Assembly: GCA_013285465.1 (NCBI GenBank)
Contig: CP053449.1
Coordinates: forward strand, 1,822,735 to 1,886,734
Direction of reading: 5' to 3'
Length of the DNA stretch: 64,000 bases
From: Pseudomonadota bacterium
GTDB taxonomy: Bacteria; Pseudomonadota; Alphaproteobacteria; Micavibrionales; CSBR16-224
Shown here: piece by piece, positions 53,049-61,742 of the stretch
Numbering within the stretch: the first letter of the stretch is position 1
How the letters are laid out: the number at the start of each line of letters is the position of its first letter
Notes under the pieces: generated by a model
Databases searched by the model: none
What the model was told of the DNA's origin: nothing
The model's input: the letters and a program-made list of their open reading frames with translations, nothing else
Translations under genes and position numbers: made by a program

Positions 53049-54416
53049 ATGACATCTTTCCGGATGAAATATTTGCGTCATTTTCTTTTTGTACTGTTGC
53101 TGACGGCAGTTATGCTGCCCGCCGCCGGCTGCAGCCGCATCAATAAAATCTTTGATGACGGTGACGACCCGCCGCTGCCGGGGGATCGTCTTTCCGTTCT
53201 GCAATATCAGGAAGAACTTGAACTTGATCCGGTTCTGGCCGCAACGCAGATGGAGCTGCCGGAAAGTTGGCGCAACAGCTTTTGGCCGCAAGCCGGGGGT
53301 TATCCCAGCCATGCGATGGGGCATCTGACGCTCGACACGCCGCTGGTACAAAAATGGTCCGTCTCTGCGGGCAAAACCGGCAAACGCAATAAACCGGTGC
53401 TGACGCAACCCGTTATTGCGGATGGCCGCGTTTTCACGATTGATGCGGGTGCCCGCGTCTCCGCCTTTAATGCCGCAAACGGCAAAAAGCTGTGGAACCG
53501 CAAAATCGTTCCGAAGAATGAAGAGAATATCGGCACGGCAGGCGGCGGCCTCGCCTTTTCTGACGGGCATCTTTATGTCACGGCAGGATACCGCCAGATT
53601 TTATCCCTAAAGCCGGACACCGGCGAAACAATCTGGAAACAAGAGACGACGTCTCCGACGCGGTCTTCACCTGCGGTGGCAGACGGCCGCGTTTTTGTTA
53701 TTACGCTGGACAATCAGGTGCAGGCCTTCGCCGCGGAAGACGGCAAATTCCTGTGGAATTACACCGGCGTGGTTGAAACCACCAACCTGCTCGGTTCCTC
53801 AAGCCCTGCCGTTGACCGCAACACGATTGTTGCCGCACTGTCTTCGGGCGAAGTACTGGCGCTTAGAACCGAAAACGGACAGGTTTTATGGCAGGATAAC
53901 CTTGCCTCGCTGAAACGCTATGGCGCTTTGCCCGGCATTTCCGATATCCGCGGCATGCCGGTCATGGATCGCGGCATTATATATGTCATCGGTGCCAGCG
54001 GGCGCATGCTGGCACTGGACGAAAATACCGGACGGCGCGTCTGGCAGAAAGAAATCGGCGGAACGGAAACGCCGTGGTCGGCAGGTGATACTGTTTTCAC
54101 CCTGACATCCGACCAGCAGCTGGTCGCACTAAGCCGTCACAGCGGGCAGATCCATTGGGTCACCCGTCTGCAGACCCTGCTGAATGAAAAGGATCAGACC
54201 CCTGCCGTCTGGACAGGGCCTGTTCTGGCCGGAGAGCGTTTAATCCTTGCGGGGAATACGGGACATGTTCTGCTGGTGAACCCCTATACGGGTGAGCTGA
54301 CCGGCAGGCTGAAAGTGAAAGGCGGCACGATTGTACCGCCGGTGGTTGCTGATGGCATGCTTTATATATTGTCGCGGGATGCTCGGCTTTATGCCTTTGG
54401 CCTGTCGGAGAAGTAA
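53049..54416 (+). CDS. bamB: BAM complex lipoprotein BamB
   Basis: A 455-residue outer-membrane lipoprotein. A signal peptide ends in the lipobox PAAGC, with Cys at about residue 28, and is followed by a beta-propeller of PQQ-type repeats (FTIDAGARVSAFNAANGKKLWNRKI, YVTAGYRQILSLKPDTGETIWKQE, LALRTENGQVLWQDNL, MLALDENTGRRVWQKE). BamB helps insert barrels such as the two autotransporters in this window. ATG 53049 or ATG 53064 could be the start. The gene for Der usually found next is not present. Confidence 0.9.
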   Translation: MTSFRMKYLRHFLFVLLLTAVMLPAAGCSRINKIFDDGDDPPLPGDRLSVLQYQEELELDPVLAATQMELPESWRNSFWPQAGGYPSHAMGHLTLDTPLVQKWSVSAGKTGKRNKPVLTQPVIADGRVFTIDAGARVSAFNAANGKKLWNRKIVPKNEENIGTAGGGLAFSDGHLYVTAGYRQILSLKPDTGETIWKQETTSPTRSSPAVADGRVFVITLDNQVQAFAAEDGKFLWNYTGVVETTNLLGSSSPAVDRNTIVAALSSGEVLALRTENGQVLWQDNLASLKRYGALPGISDIRGMPVMDRGIIYVIGASGRMLALDENTGRRVWQKEIGGTETPWSAGDTVFTLTSDQQLVALSRHSGQIHWVTRLQTLLNEKDQTPAVWTGPVLAGERLILAGNTGHVLLVNPYTGELTGRLKVKGGTIVPPVVADGMLYILSRDARLYAFGLSEK

Positions 54417-54471
54417 CGCCGCCTGTTGCCATGCGCGCTGTCTATTCCGCCATCATTCTTTATCAAGGTGA

Positions 54472-55797
54472 TTACTTTTTAAAGCCGCCGCCTTTATGGT
54501 CGGGCTTGCGCTGTTGCGGTGCTTTTTTCGGCTGATTGCCATTCGCCGCGCGGGGCTGATATTTCCCGTCAAAGGGGTGACCGCCTGTCAGATCTTCGAG
54601 CAGGTCGCGGCGGCGGATAAACAAAGGCTTTCCAACAGATTTTCCTGTCATGTCCTCGACCTTCCGCAGCTGCGAACGCAACGGACCGAAGACCGGACGC
54701 TGTAAGGCGCCTGTCAACTGGCGTTCGCATTCCGCCATACCCTCGGGGTCGCGCTCTCTGTTCTGTTCAATGCGCTCTTCAACACTGTCCAGAATATCCA
54801 GCAATTCCTGCACCAGCGGCTTTATGCGGCGGTCAAAGACACGCTGCGCATCCTCGCCGGCATTAAACTTGCCGGAGACGCCGTTTTTTTGTCCTTTGCC
54901 GGATTTCTTTTTCCGCGCCTCTTCATATTCCTGAAAAATGCGGGCTTCCGACGTCAATTGTCCGGCCATAACACCGATCTGATAGATTTCATTCGAAATG
55001 CGGCGCTGATGTTTCCAGACATGTTTCTTCTGTTCTGCGGCATCTTCCGGCACATACATATAACATTCGGCCTCGGTTCGTCCGCGGGTAACCATCATCA
55101 TGGCCCAGCTGGTATCGCCGGGTTTTAAATTCGGCAGCTCCTGCACCTCGTTAATGGCGTTTTTGATACCGTCATGAATACTGGACGGCAGCAGGATCAA
55201 ATTCGAGAAATGATTGACCTTATAGGTTTTGCGGTGGCCGTTATGGATGCTTTCATCCAGCTCCTGATCATGTCCCCAGTCGCCGCTTCCGGAGCGTTCG
55301 ATAATGTGATCGACGGTCATGTTATAAACGGCGCGGTCTTCATCGGCGGGATCAAGCCCGTTTTTCATCCGCTTGATACCGTGGTCGCAAATGCCGAGTT
55401 TTTTCAGATCCGCCGGGAACTTATCCGCCAGAAACATCAGGAAACGCGGACGGACATAGTCGGAATATTCGCGTTCCGTCTTTTTATTCTGTTCCTTGGA
55501 AATACGGGTATAGATCAACTCGCTCAATGTAAATTGCGGCGGAATGTTTTCCAGCGCCTCTTCGAATTTTTTGAGCTTTTCTTTCTGGCTGTCGATGCTT
55601 TTCTGAAGTTTTTCGATCGCCTGCTGATCGCTTGTACGGGCGAGTTCTTTCTCTTTTTGGGAAATCATCATGCCGAAACGGCCACGGATATTTTGCAAGA
55701 AGAATGCGCGGGATGGCGACGACGATAAACCTTTCGCAGAACCGGATGCCTGCTCACTTAAACCACGGGCCGTATCTGCGGAAACGTTGTGTTTCAT
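54472..55797 (-). CDS. HNH-like, highly charged protein of unknown function
   Basis: A 441-residue soluble protein. Residues about 45-80 form a coiled coil (KEKELARTSDQQAIEKLQKSIDS). Residues about 160-225 resemble an HNH nuclease core: MTVDHIIERSGSG, a NGHRKTYKVNHFSNLILLP segment with the His-Asn spacing, and a following IHDGIKNAIN helix. The C-terminus is Arg/Lys/Gln-rich and disordered, ending in HKGGGFKK. A DNA- or RNA-cutting role is only suggested by the fold pattern. No immunity gene, toxin partner or phage gene is next to it. Confidence 0.55.
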   Translation of the reverse strand: MKHNVSADTARGLSEQASGSAKGLSSSPSRAFFLQNIRGRFGMMISQKEKELARTSDQQAIEKLQKSIDSQKEKLKKFEEALENIPPQFTLSELIYTRISKEQNKKTEREYSDYVRPRFLMFLADKFPADLKKLGICDHGIKRMKNGLDPADEDRAVYNMTVDHIIERSGSGDWGHDQELDESIHNGHRKTYKVNHFSNLILLPSSIHDGIKNAINEVQELPNLKPGDTSWAMMMVTRGRTEAECYMYVPEDAAEQKKHVWKHQRRISNEIYQIGVMAGQLTSEARIFQEYEEARKKKSGKGQKNGVSGKFNAGEDAQRVFDRRIKPLVQELLDILDSVEERIEQNRERDPEGMAECERQLTGALQRPVFGPLRSQLRKVEDMTGKSVGKPLFIRRRDLLEDLTGGHPFDGKYQPRAANGNQPKKAPQQRKPDHKGGGFKK

Positions 55798-55989
55798 CTT
55801 CTCCCGGTCTTGATAAAAGCTGTACTTGCCATATGCTAACGGAAGGGCGGCTGTTTTGCAAATATTATTTCACTTTTCTGTCATTTTCGGCATTATTTCA
55901 TCACATTTTTACCGTTTTAAAAAAATTATACTGTTTTTTAAGACCGTTTCTGTAGAATACAATCTATTGGGGTGAGAAACTATCTCTTA

Positions 55990-56004
55990 CCCTCTTCTTG
56001 AGGG
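55990..56004 (+). promoter_or_regulatory. Hairpin covering the ribosome site of the GGDEF-EAL gene
   Basis: CCCTC (55990-55994) and GAGGG (56000-56004) form a five-pair stem with a TTCTT loop. The AGGGGG ribosome site (56001-56006) lies inside it, six bases before TTG 56013. A possible -10, TACAAT (55958-55963), has only a weak -35. Confidence 0.4.
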
Positions 56005-56012
56005 GGACTATT

Positions 56013-58205
56013 TTGGAAGAGCAGATAGAAGAAAAGCCGACAGGCAAGTCGCTTAAAAAAAAGGCTTTTTCTGGACGGACCGGCGAGTTTAAGATTTCGC
56101 CCATGCAGCTGTGGTTCAGCCGAATCGGCTGGAAGATCAGTATGCGCGCCTTTTTTACGCTGATTATCATCCAGACCCTTGCCCTTGCCGTCACCCTGCC
56201 GAATTTCCAAAACGAATATATTGACCACCTGAAAGAAAACGGCAAAATCGCCTTGATTTCCTCTATGGATCACATGGCGGTGAAACGTGACGTCTCTGTT
56301 TTGCCGATTAGCGATAAATCCGCCGATGCCTTGCTGACCCGCACACTGATCATCGGCTTGTCTATTTATGATCTGGAATATAATCATCTCGGCGCCTATG
56401 GCAATCTGCTGAAGATGTCTGACGAGACCATTAAAAAAGCCGCAGAAACCGGCATAAATCAAGTCTCTCTGAGCCGCAAAAAAGATTTCCTCAATGTCGT
56501 CTATGCGCCGCTGGATCTGGGCCGCCCCTATACGATTGTCGTTCACATGGATTCTTCAAATCTGGCTAGTGCGCTGAAAAGCTATATCATCAGCAGCGCC
56601 GTCATCATGCTGATCCTGTCCAGTTTGGTCACCATCGTTCTGATGCTGTCCATCGGCCGTTGGCTGTTGGAGCCCGTCATCCTGCTGCGCAACAACCTGA
56701 TCGATGCCGCCAAACATCCCGAAACACCGAATATCATGCAGCCGCGGGCGGAAAGCAGTGATGAGGTCGGGGTGGCGCTGAAAATCGCCAATGACCTGAT
56801 CCGCCAGAATGCGACAAACCTGCTGCGTCTGCGTTCGCAGGCGGAAGACCGCATTCACAAACTGGCTTATTTCGACCGCCTGACCAATCTGCCCAACCGC
56901 AGTATGTTCATGGAAAAAATGGATGAATACATCAAAAACATGGTCATCAAAGAGGACAAAAAACTGGTTGTGATGGCGATTGACCTTGATAACTTTAAAG
57001 ACGTCAATGATACGCTGGGGCATGAAGTCGGTGATAAGGTTCTGGAAGCCGTTGCCCAGCGCTTTGTCCACAATATGCCGGAAAATGCCGTTATCTCCCG
57101 CGCCAGCGCCGATGAATTCAATATTCTGGTGCCGATGACGGATAAACAGCGTCCGCAGGATTTTGTCGAAAAAGTCTTTGCCGCGCTGGAAGAACCGATC
57201 ACCATTTATCAGGAAAGCTTTAAAATCGGCGGTTCCATCGGTGTTTCCAACAGCCCCGGTGACGGTATCGACGGGGCCAAATTGTTGAAAAACGCGGATA
57301 TCGCCTTGAACCGTTCCAAAGAAGACGGCCGTAATACGGCGCGTTACTATTCCGAGGAGTTCGACAAAGCCGTCCAGAAACGCTTCCAGATGCTGCGGGA
57401 TCTGCGTGTGGCACTGGATGAAGATCAGTTCCAGTTACATTACCAGCCGCAATTCGACCTGCATACCGGCAAGATGATCGGTACGGAGGCGCTGCTGCGC
57501 TGGTGGAAACCGGATAAAAGCAAAGATGGCGGCCATTTTATTTCGCCTGCCGACTTTATTCCCGTGGCCGAACAATCGGGCCTGATCGTCCCGATCGGCG
57601 AATGGGTGCTGCGCACGGCCTGTCAAACGGCGACAGAGTGGCTGAAAGAGGGCTTCCCGCCGATCCGCATGGCCGTCAATATCTCCGGCGTGCAGTTCCA
57701 CCGCAGTAATCTGGTGCGTATCGTCTCTGATGTTTTGCAGGAAACCGGTATTGACCCGAAATTCCTGGAACTGGAAGTCACGGAAAGCATCTTTATGGAT
57801 GAAATCGAAACAACCATTGCCACGCTGAACAAGCTGCACCAGCTGGGGATCGAGCTGGCGATTGATGATTTCGGAACCGGCTATTCATCCCTTAGTTATC
57901 TGCGTCAATTCCCGATTGACCGTCTGAAAATTGACCAGTCCTTCATTCGCAACGCCCTGTCCAACCCCGATGATATGTCGATCACCAAAACCATCATCAG
58001 TCTGGGACACAGTTTGAGCCTGAATGTCATCGCCGAAGGCGTTGAAACCAACGAACATGAAGCCTTCCTGAAACAGGAAGGTTGTGATGAAGTTCAAGGC
58101 TTTAAATACAGTAAACCGATTGCCAGCGCCGAATTAATGCAGTTCATGCGTACCTATGCGGATGATTTGCAGCCGCCCGGCAAATTAGCCTCCGTCAAGT
58201 CCTAA
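56013..58205 (+). CDS. Membrane GGDEF-EAL protein, predicted c-di-GMP phosphodiesterase
   Basis: A 730-residue protein with a sensor of two transmembrane helices (about 43-62 and 190-212), a periplasmic loop, and a HAMP-like linker (about 213-265). The GGDEF domain (280-450) has ASADEF (364-369) in place of GGDEF, so cyclase activity is unlikely. The EAL domain (460-715) keeps the catalytic set: EAL at 492-494, VNISG, ELEVTES, DDFGTGYSS, LKIDQ, AEGVET and QG. It should cleave c-di-GMP. The start is TTG 56013 (AGGGGG six bases upstream), not TTG 55998. Confidence 0.88.
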   Translation: MEEQIEEKPTGKSLKKKAFSGRTGEFKISPMQLWFSRIGWKISMRAFFTLIIIQTLALAVTLPNFQNEYIDHLKENGKIALISSMDHMAVKRDVSVLPISDKSADALLTRTLIIGLSIYDLEYNHLGAYGNLLKMSDETIKKAAETGINQVSLSRKKDFLNVVYAPLDLGRPYTIVVHMDSSNLASALKSYIISSAVIMLILSSLVTIVLMLSIGRWLLEPVILLRNNLIDAAKHPETPNIMQPRAESSDEVGVALKIANDLIRQNATNLLRLRSQAEDRIHKLAYFDRLTNLPNRSMFMEKMDEYIKNMVIKEDKKLVVMAIDLDNFKDVNDTLGHEVGDKVLEAVAQRFVHNMPENAVISRASADEFNILVPMTDKQRPQDFVEKVFAALEEPITIYQESFKIGGSIGVSNSPGDGIDGAKLLKNADIALNRSKEDGRNTARYYSEEFDKAVQKRFQMLRDLRVALDEDQFQLHYQPQFDLHTGKMIGTEALLRWWKPDKSKDGGHFISPADFIPVAEQSGLIVPIGEWVLRTACQTATEWLKEGFPPIRMAVNISGVQFHRSNLVRIVSDVLQETGIDPKFLELEVTESIFMDEIETTIATLNKLHQLGIELAIDDFGTGYSSLSYLRQFPIDRLKIDQSFIRNALSNPDDMSITKTIISLGHSLSLNVIAEGVETNEHEAFLKQEGCDEVQGFKYSKPIASAELMQFMRTYADDLQPPGKLASVKS

Positions 58206-58245
58206 AGCCCGTTTCAGGGGCTAAATATGCGAAAAACCGTTAAAT

Positions 58246-58286
58246 AATTCGTTTTTAACCATAAAACCTACTTTTGTTAACGAATT
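58246..58286. repeat. Inverted repeat upstream of the pilus ATPase gene
   Basis: AATTCGTT (58246-58253) and AACGAATT (58279-58286) are perfect inverted arms about 25 bases apart, in the 157-base AT-rich leader region before the ATPase start at 58363. It may be a regulatory site. It does not look like a terminator. Confidence 0.35.
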
Positions 58287-58362
58287 TGTCATTTTTATAT
58301 GTAACTCTTATAAGGGGAACAAAGGTCAATAATAATAACCCGCTAACCAATGAAATAAAAAA

Positions 58363-60372
58363 ATGATAGGAATGAGCAACAATATGACATCGGACACGGA
58401 TAAACGGAATGAGGAAAACTCGTCCGATTTATCCTTTGACATGAATCCGAGTATTTTGCCTGCCGCCGAAGAAAACAAAGGCGACACTGCGCCCGCTCAT
58501 CCGCCGCCGAACGGGAATGGAACGCCGAACGGAAACGGAAATGACTCCCCCGGCGGCAATGCCGATAGTGACACGGGCGGATTATCTTTGGAACTTGAAA
58601 CGGATAGCGGCGATGATGACGCCGCCCCGGTCTCCTCCGATGCGCCGCCCGCAGCAGATGCGCCCGCGGAAGCGGGAAAACGCCTGCCGATCGGTGAGAG
58701 GCTGATTGTTGCCGGGCTGATTGATAAAGAACAGCTGAACGTCGCCCTTTACGAGAAACAAAACCACCCCGACAAAATGCTTGGGGAAATTATCGTTGAT
58801 CTCGGCTTTATTACCCCGAATGACCTGTCGGCGATATTGGCGGAGGATGCGGGTTTTGAGAACTTTAACCCGAAAAACGTTCTTTATGACTCTGAAATTC
58901 TGGATATGGTCTCCAAAAAAGACGCCCAGAAATTCCAGATGCTGCCGATTTCCATCGACAAAGAGAAAAACGAAGCCACCGTCGCGATGGTTGACCCCTA
59001 TGACGTTGTCGCAATGGATAAGCTGCGCCGTCTGTTGCCGAAAGGCTGCATTATCAAGCAGCAAATCTGCCCGCAAGGGGTTCTGACGGAGGCGCTTGAT
59101 GCGGCCTACGGCTACGCCACATCGGTGGAAGGTATTCTGAAAGAGCTGGCCGGTGAAGATGTCAGCAATATCGAGCTGGATGATATTAGCGAAGATGCCG
59201 GATATAGCCACCCGATCGTCCGCCTTGTCAACGCGCTGGTGATGAACGGTGTGAAAATCGGCGCCTCGGATTTGCACTTTAACCCCGAGGAAAGCTTTGT
59301 CCGTATCCGTTACCGGATTGATGGTGTTTTGCGGTCAACCTATATTATTCACAAAGAATACTGGACCGCGATTGCCCAGCGCCTGAAAATTATGGCCAGC
59401 ATGAATATCGCCGATAAGATGATGCCTCAGGACGGTCGTTTCAGTATTGAGGCGGCGGGACGCGAGGCTGATTTCCGCGTGTCCTCTCTTCCGACGGTGA
59501 ATGGGGAAAACTTCGTTCTGCGTGTTCTGGATAAAAGCTCGGGGATTGTGCCGCTGGCGAAGCTGGGCTTTAGCGATCACAATATGAAACTGATTAAAAA
59601 AGCCCAATCACGCCCTGAAGGCATCATTATCGTCACCGGCCCGACGGGTAGCGGTAAAACCACCTCGCTTTATTCCATGCTGAATGAAGCCAACCGCGTT
59701 GACGTCAATATTATGACCCTTGAGGATCCGGTGGAGTATTCCCTGCCGATGATCCGTCAGGCCAATGTCCGCGAGGGGTCGGGACTGACCTTTGGTGACG
59801 GTGTCAAAGCCCTGCTGCGTCAGGATCCGGATATCATCTTCGTTGGTGAGGTACGTGACCAGACGACTGCGGAACAGGCGCTGAAAGCCGCCATGACCGG
59901 TCACCAGGTTTACACCTCGCTGCACACCAATGATAGTTTTGGCGCCATCCCGCGTCTGCTGGATTTGAAATTGAAACCGGGGATGCTGGCCGGTGCCATT
60001 ATCGCCTGTTTTGCCCAGCGTCTGGTACGGCTGTTATGTGCGAATTGCAAACAGGAAAAAACAGCCACGGAAGAGGAATGCCGCCTGCTGGGCGTTGACG
60101 CCTCCAATCCGCCCCAGATTTTCGAGGCCAAAGGCTGCCCGCATTGTGACAATACCGGCTATAGCGGCCGGACGGCTGTGGTGGAAATTTTGTTCATGGA
60201 CGAGGATCTGAACGATCTGGTCGCGGAAAATGCACATAAAGCGCAATTAAAAGCAAAAGCCAAAGAAAAGGGCTTCAAAAGCATGCTGGATGACGGCATT
60301 CTCAAAATTCTCGAAGGCAAGACATCCCTTGAAGCTCTGATGAAAGTTGTCGATTTCACAGACAGGATTTAA
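58363..60372 (+). CDS. Type IV pilus/type II secretion assembly ATPase with MshEN-like N-terminus
   Basis: A 669-residue PilB/GspE/MshE-type ATPase. Residues 1-106 are a low-complexity Asn/Gly/Pro/Asp tail. Residues about 107-255 resemble the tandem c-di-GMP-binding MshEN motif (IGERLIVAGLIDKEQLNVALYEKQ, then MLGEIIVDLGFI). The ATPase core has Walker A GPTGSGKTT near 425-433, the Asp box (FVGEVRD), His box (TGHQVYTSLHTND) and a zinc-binding Cys set (CANCKQ at about 558 and CPHCDNTG). It drives pilus extension or pseudopilus assembly. The start could be ATG 58363 or 58384. Confidence 0.9.
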   Translation: MIGMSNNMTSDTDKRNEENSSDLSFDMNPSILPAAEENKGDTAPAHPPPNGNGTPNGNGNDSPGGNADSDTGGLSLELETDSGDDDAAPVSSDAPPAADAPAEAGKRLPIGERLIVAGLIDKEQLNVALYEKQNHPDKMLGEIIVDLGFITPNDLSAILAEDAGFENFNPKNVLYDSEILDMVSKKDAQKFQMLPISIDKEKNEATVAMVDPYDVVAMDKLRRLLPKGCIIKQQICPQGVLTEALDAAYGYATSVEGILKELAGEDVSNIELDDISEDAGYSHPIVRLVNALVMNGVKIGASDLHFNPEESFVRIRYRIDGVLRSTYIIHKEYWTAIAQRLKIMASMNIADKMMPQDGRFSIEAAGREADFRVSSLPTVNGENFVLRVLDKSSGIVPLAKLGFSDHNMKLIKKAQSRPEGIIIVTGPTGSGKTTSLYSMLNEANRVDVNIMTLEDPVEYSLPMIRQANVREGSGLTFGDGVKALLRQDPDIIFVGEVRDQTTAEQALKAAMTGHQVYTSLHTNDSFGAIPRLLDLKLKPGMLAGAIIACFAQRLVRLLCANCKQEKTATEEECRLLGVDASNPPQIFEAKGCPHCDNTGYSGRTAVVEILFMDEDLNDLVAENAHKAQLKAKAKEKGFKSMLDDGILKILEGKTSLEALMKVVDFTDRI

Positions 60373-60505
60373 ACCTGCCGCAATATTATGGCTTGTGCTT
60401 TTCGGCATGTGATGCCACTCTAAAAGAGTACGTAAATAATGTGCATCGTGCTTTTCCATGATGACGTTTTTTAGGTATGTTTCCGGTGGAGGATGTTGAA
60501 AGTAA

Positions 60506-61723
60506 ATGTCTGTAAAATTCAGTTACCGCGCACTTAACACAAAAGGCCACCCCGTCCGGGGTGTGATTTCCGCTGCGAATGAGAATGATCTTGCGCAGCA
60601 GCTGGAAAAGCGCGGTTATGAGCTGATTGACTGCAAAGAAGTCAGCGAGAAAAAAGGGAAACTGAGCGCCGCACTGACCCGCGGCGTTAAAACCCGTGAT
60701 CTGATCCAGCTTTTTGTCCATCTTGAGCAGTTGCAGCGTGCCGGCGTACCGCTGATGGACGGGCTGGCCGATATCCGTGACACAACGGAATCGGCAAAGT
60801 TGCGCGATATTATGATGGATATTTACCGTGATGTGTCGGAGGGGCAGTCCCTCTCCGCCGCCATGGCCGTGCACCCGCGCGAATTCGGACAGATTTTTAT
60901 CTCGCTGATTGCCGCCGGTGAAGAGACCGGTAACCTGACCAACTCCTTCAAACAGCTTGTCCATCACCTGAAATGGACGGATGAAATGAATACGAAGGTA
61001 ACAAAAGCCACACGTTACCCGAAAATCGTGATTGTCGTGATTTCACTGGTCGTATGGCTGATGATGGCCAAGGTTATTCCGCAGATTACCGAGTTTCTTT
61101 TAAGTCTGGATCAGGAAATTCCGCCGATTACCAAGGCGCTGATTGCCACATCGGATTTTTTCGTCAATTATTCCTTGCACACGCTGGGGGTTATGATTGC
61201 TTTCTACATGTTCATGAAAGTGATGCGCAGTACCTCTTACGGTTTCCGGCGCGCGACTGATTCCTTTGCCTTGCGCCTGCCGATGTTCGGTATGCTGATC
61301 CGCAAAATCAGTCTGTCGCGTTTTGCCCAGACTTTCGGCGTCCTCTTTAATAGCGGTCTGGAAGTTCTGAAATGCCTGAAATCCGCCGAGCAGACCGTCG
61401 GAAATCTGGTTCTGCTGGAAGCGCTGGAAGATGTGCGGGAACAGGTGCAGCAAGGAACGCCGCTATCGGATGCGATGGAAACATCGGGGGAATTCCCGTC
61501 AATGGTGGTGCGTATGCTGAAAATCGGCGAGGAATCCGGTAGTTTGACAACCGTTTTGAATCAGGTCGTGGAATTTTATAACAATGATGTCAACGATGCC
61601 GTTGATGCAATGATTCAAGCAATCGAACCTGCGTTGACAGCCGTACTTGGCTTGATTATCGTATGGATTCTGGCGGCCGTTTTCGGACCTGTTTACGATA
61701 CGGCCACCACAATGGGAATGTAG
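60506..61723 (+). CDS. Type IV pilus/type II secretion inner-membrane platform protein
   Basis: A 405-residue PilC/GspF-type protein with two T2SF domains (about 65-190 and 270-395), each ending in a membrane helix; ELGEETGNL-type segments (GEETGNLTNSF and GEESGSLTTV) are the duplicated motifs. It forms the platform that the ATPase rotates or pushes. The 133-base gap from the ATPase gene holds no obvious gene. The SD before ATG 60506 is weak. Confidence 0.92.
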   Translation: MSVKFSYRALNTKGHPVRGVISAANENDLAQQLEKRGYELIDCKEVSEKKGKLSAALTRGVKTRDLIQLFVHLEQLQRAGVPLMDGLADIRDTTESAKLRDIMMDIYRDVSEGQSLSAAMAVHPREFGQIFISLIAAGEETGNLTNSFKQLVHHLKWTDEMNTKVTKATRYPKIVIVVISLVVWLMMAKVIPQITEFLLSLDQEIPPITKALIATSDFFVNYSLHTLGVMIAFYMFMKVMRSTSYGFRRATDSFALRLPMFGMLIRKISLSRFAQTFGVLFNSGLEVLKCLKSAEQTVGNLVLLEALEDVREQVQQGTPLSDAMETSGEFPSMVVRMLKIGEESGSLTTVLNQVVEFYNNDVNDAVDAMIQAIEPALTAVLGLIIVWILAAVFGPVYDTATTMGM

Positions 61724-61742
61724 GAAAGGACTTACCAAACGC

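Noticed and set aside
52704-53570. 288-codon minus-strand frame over yfgM and bamB
   Set aside because: Antisense shadow of two well-supported genes.
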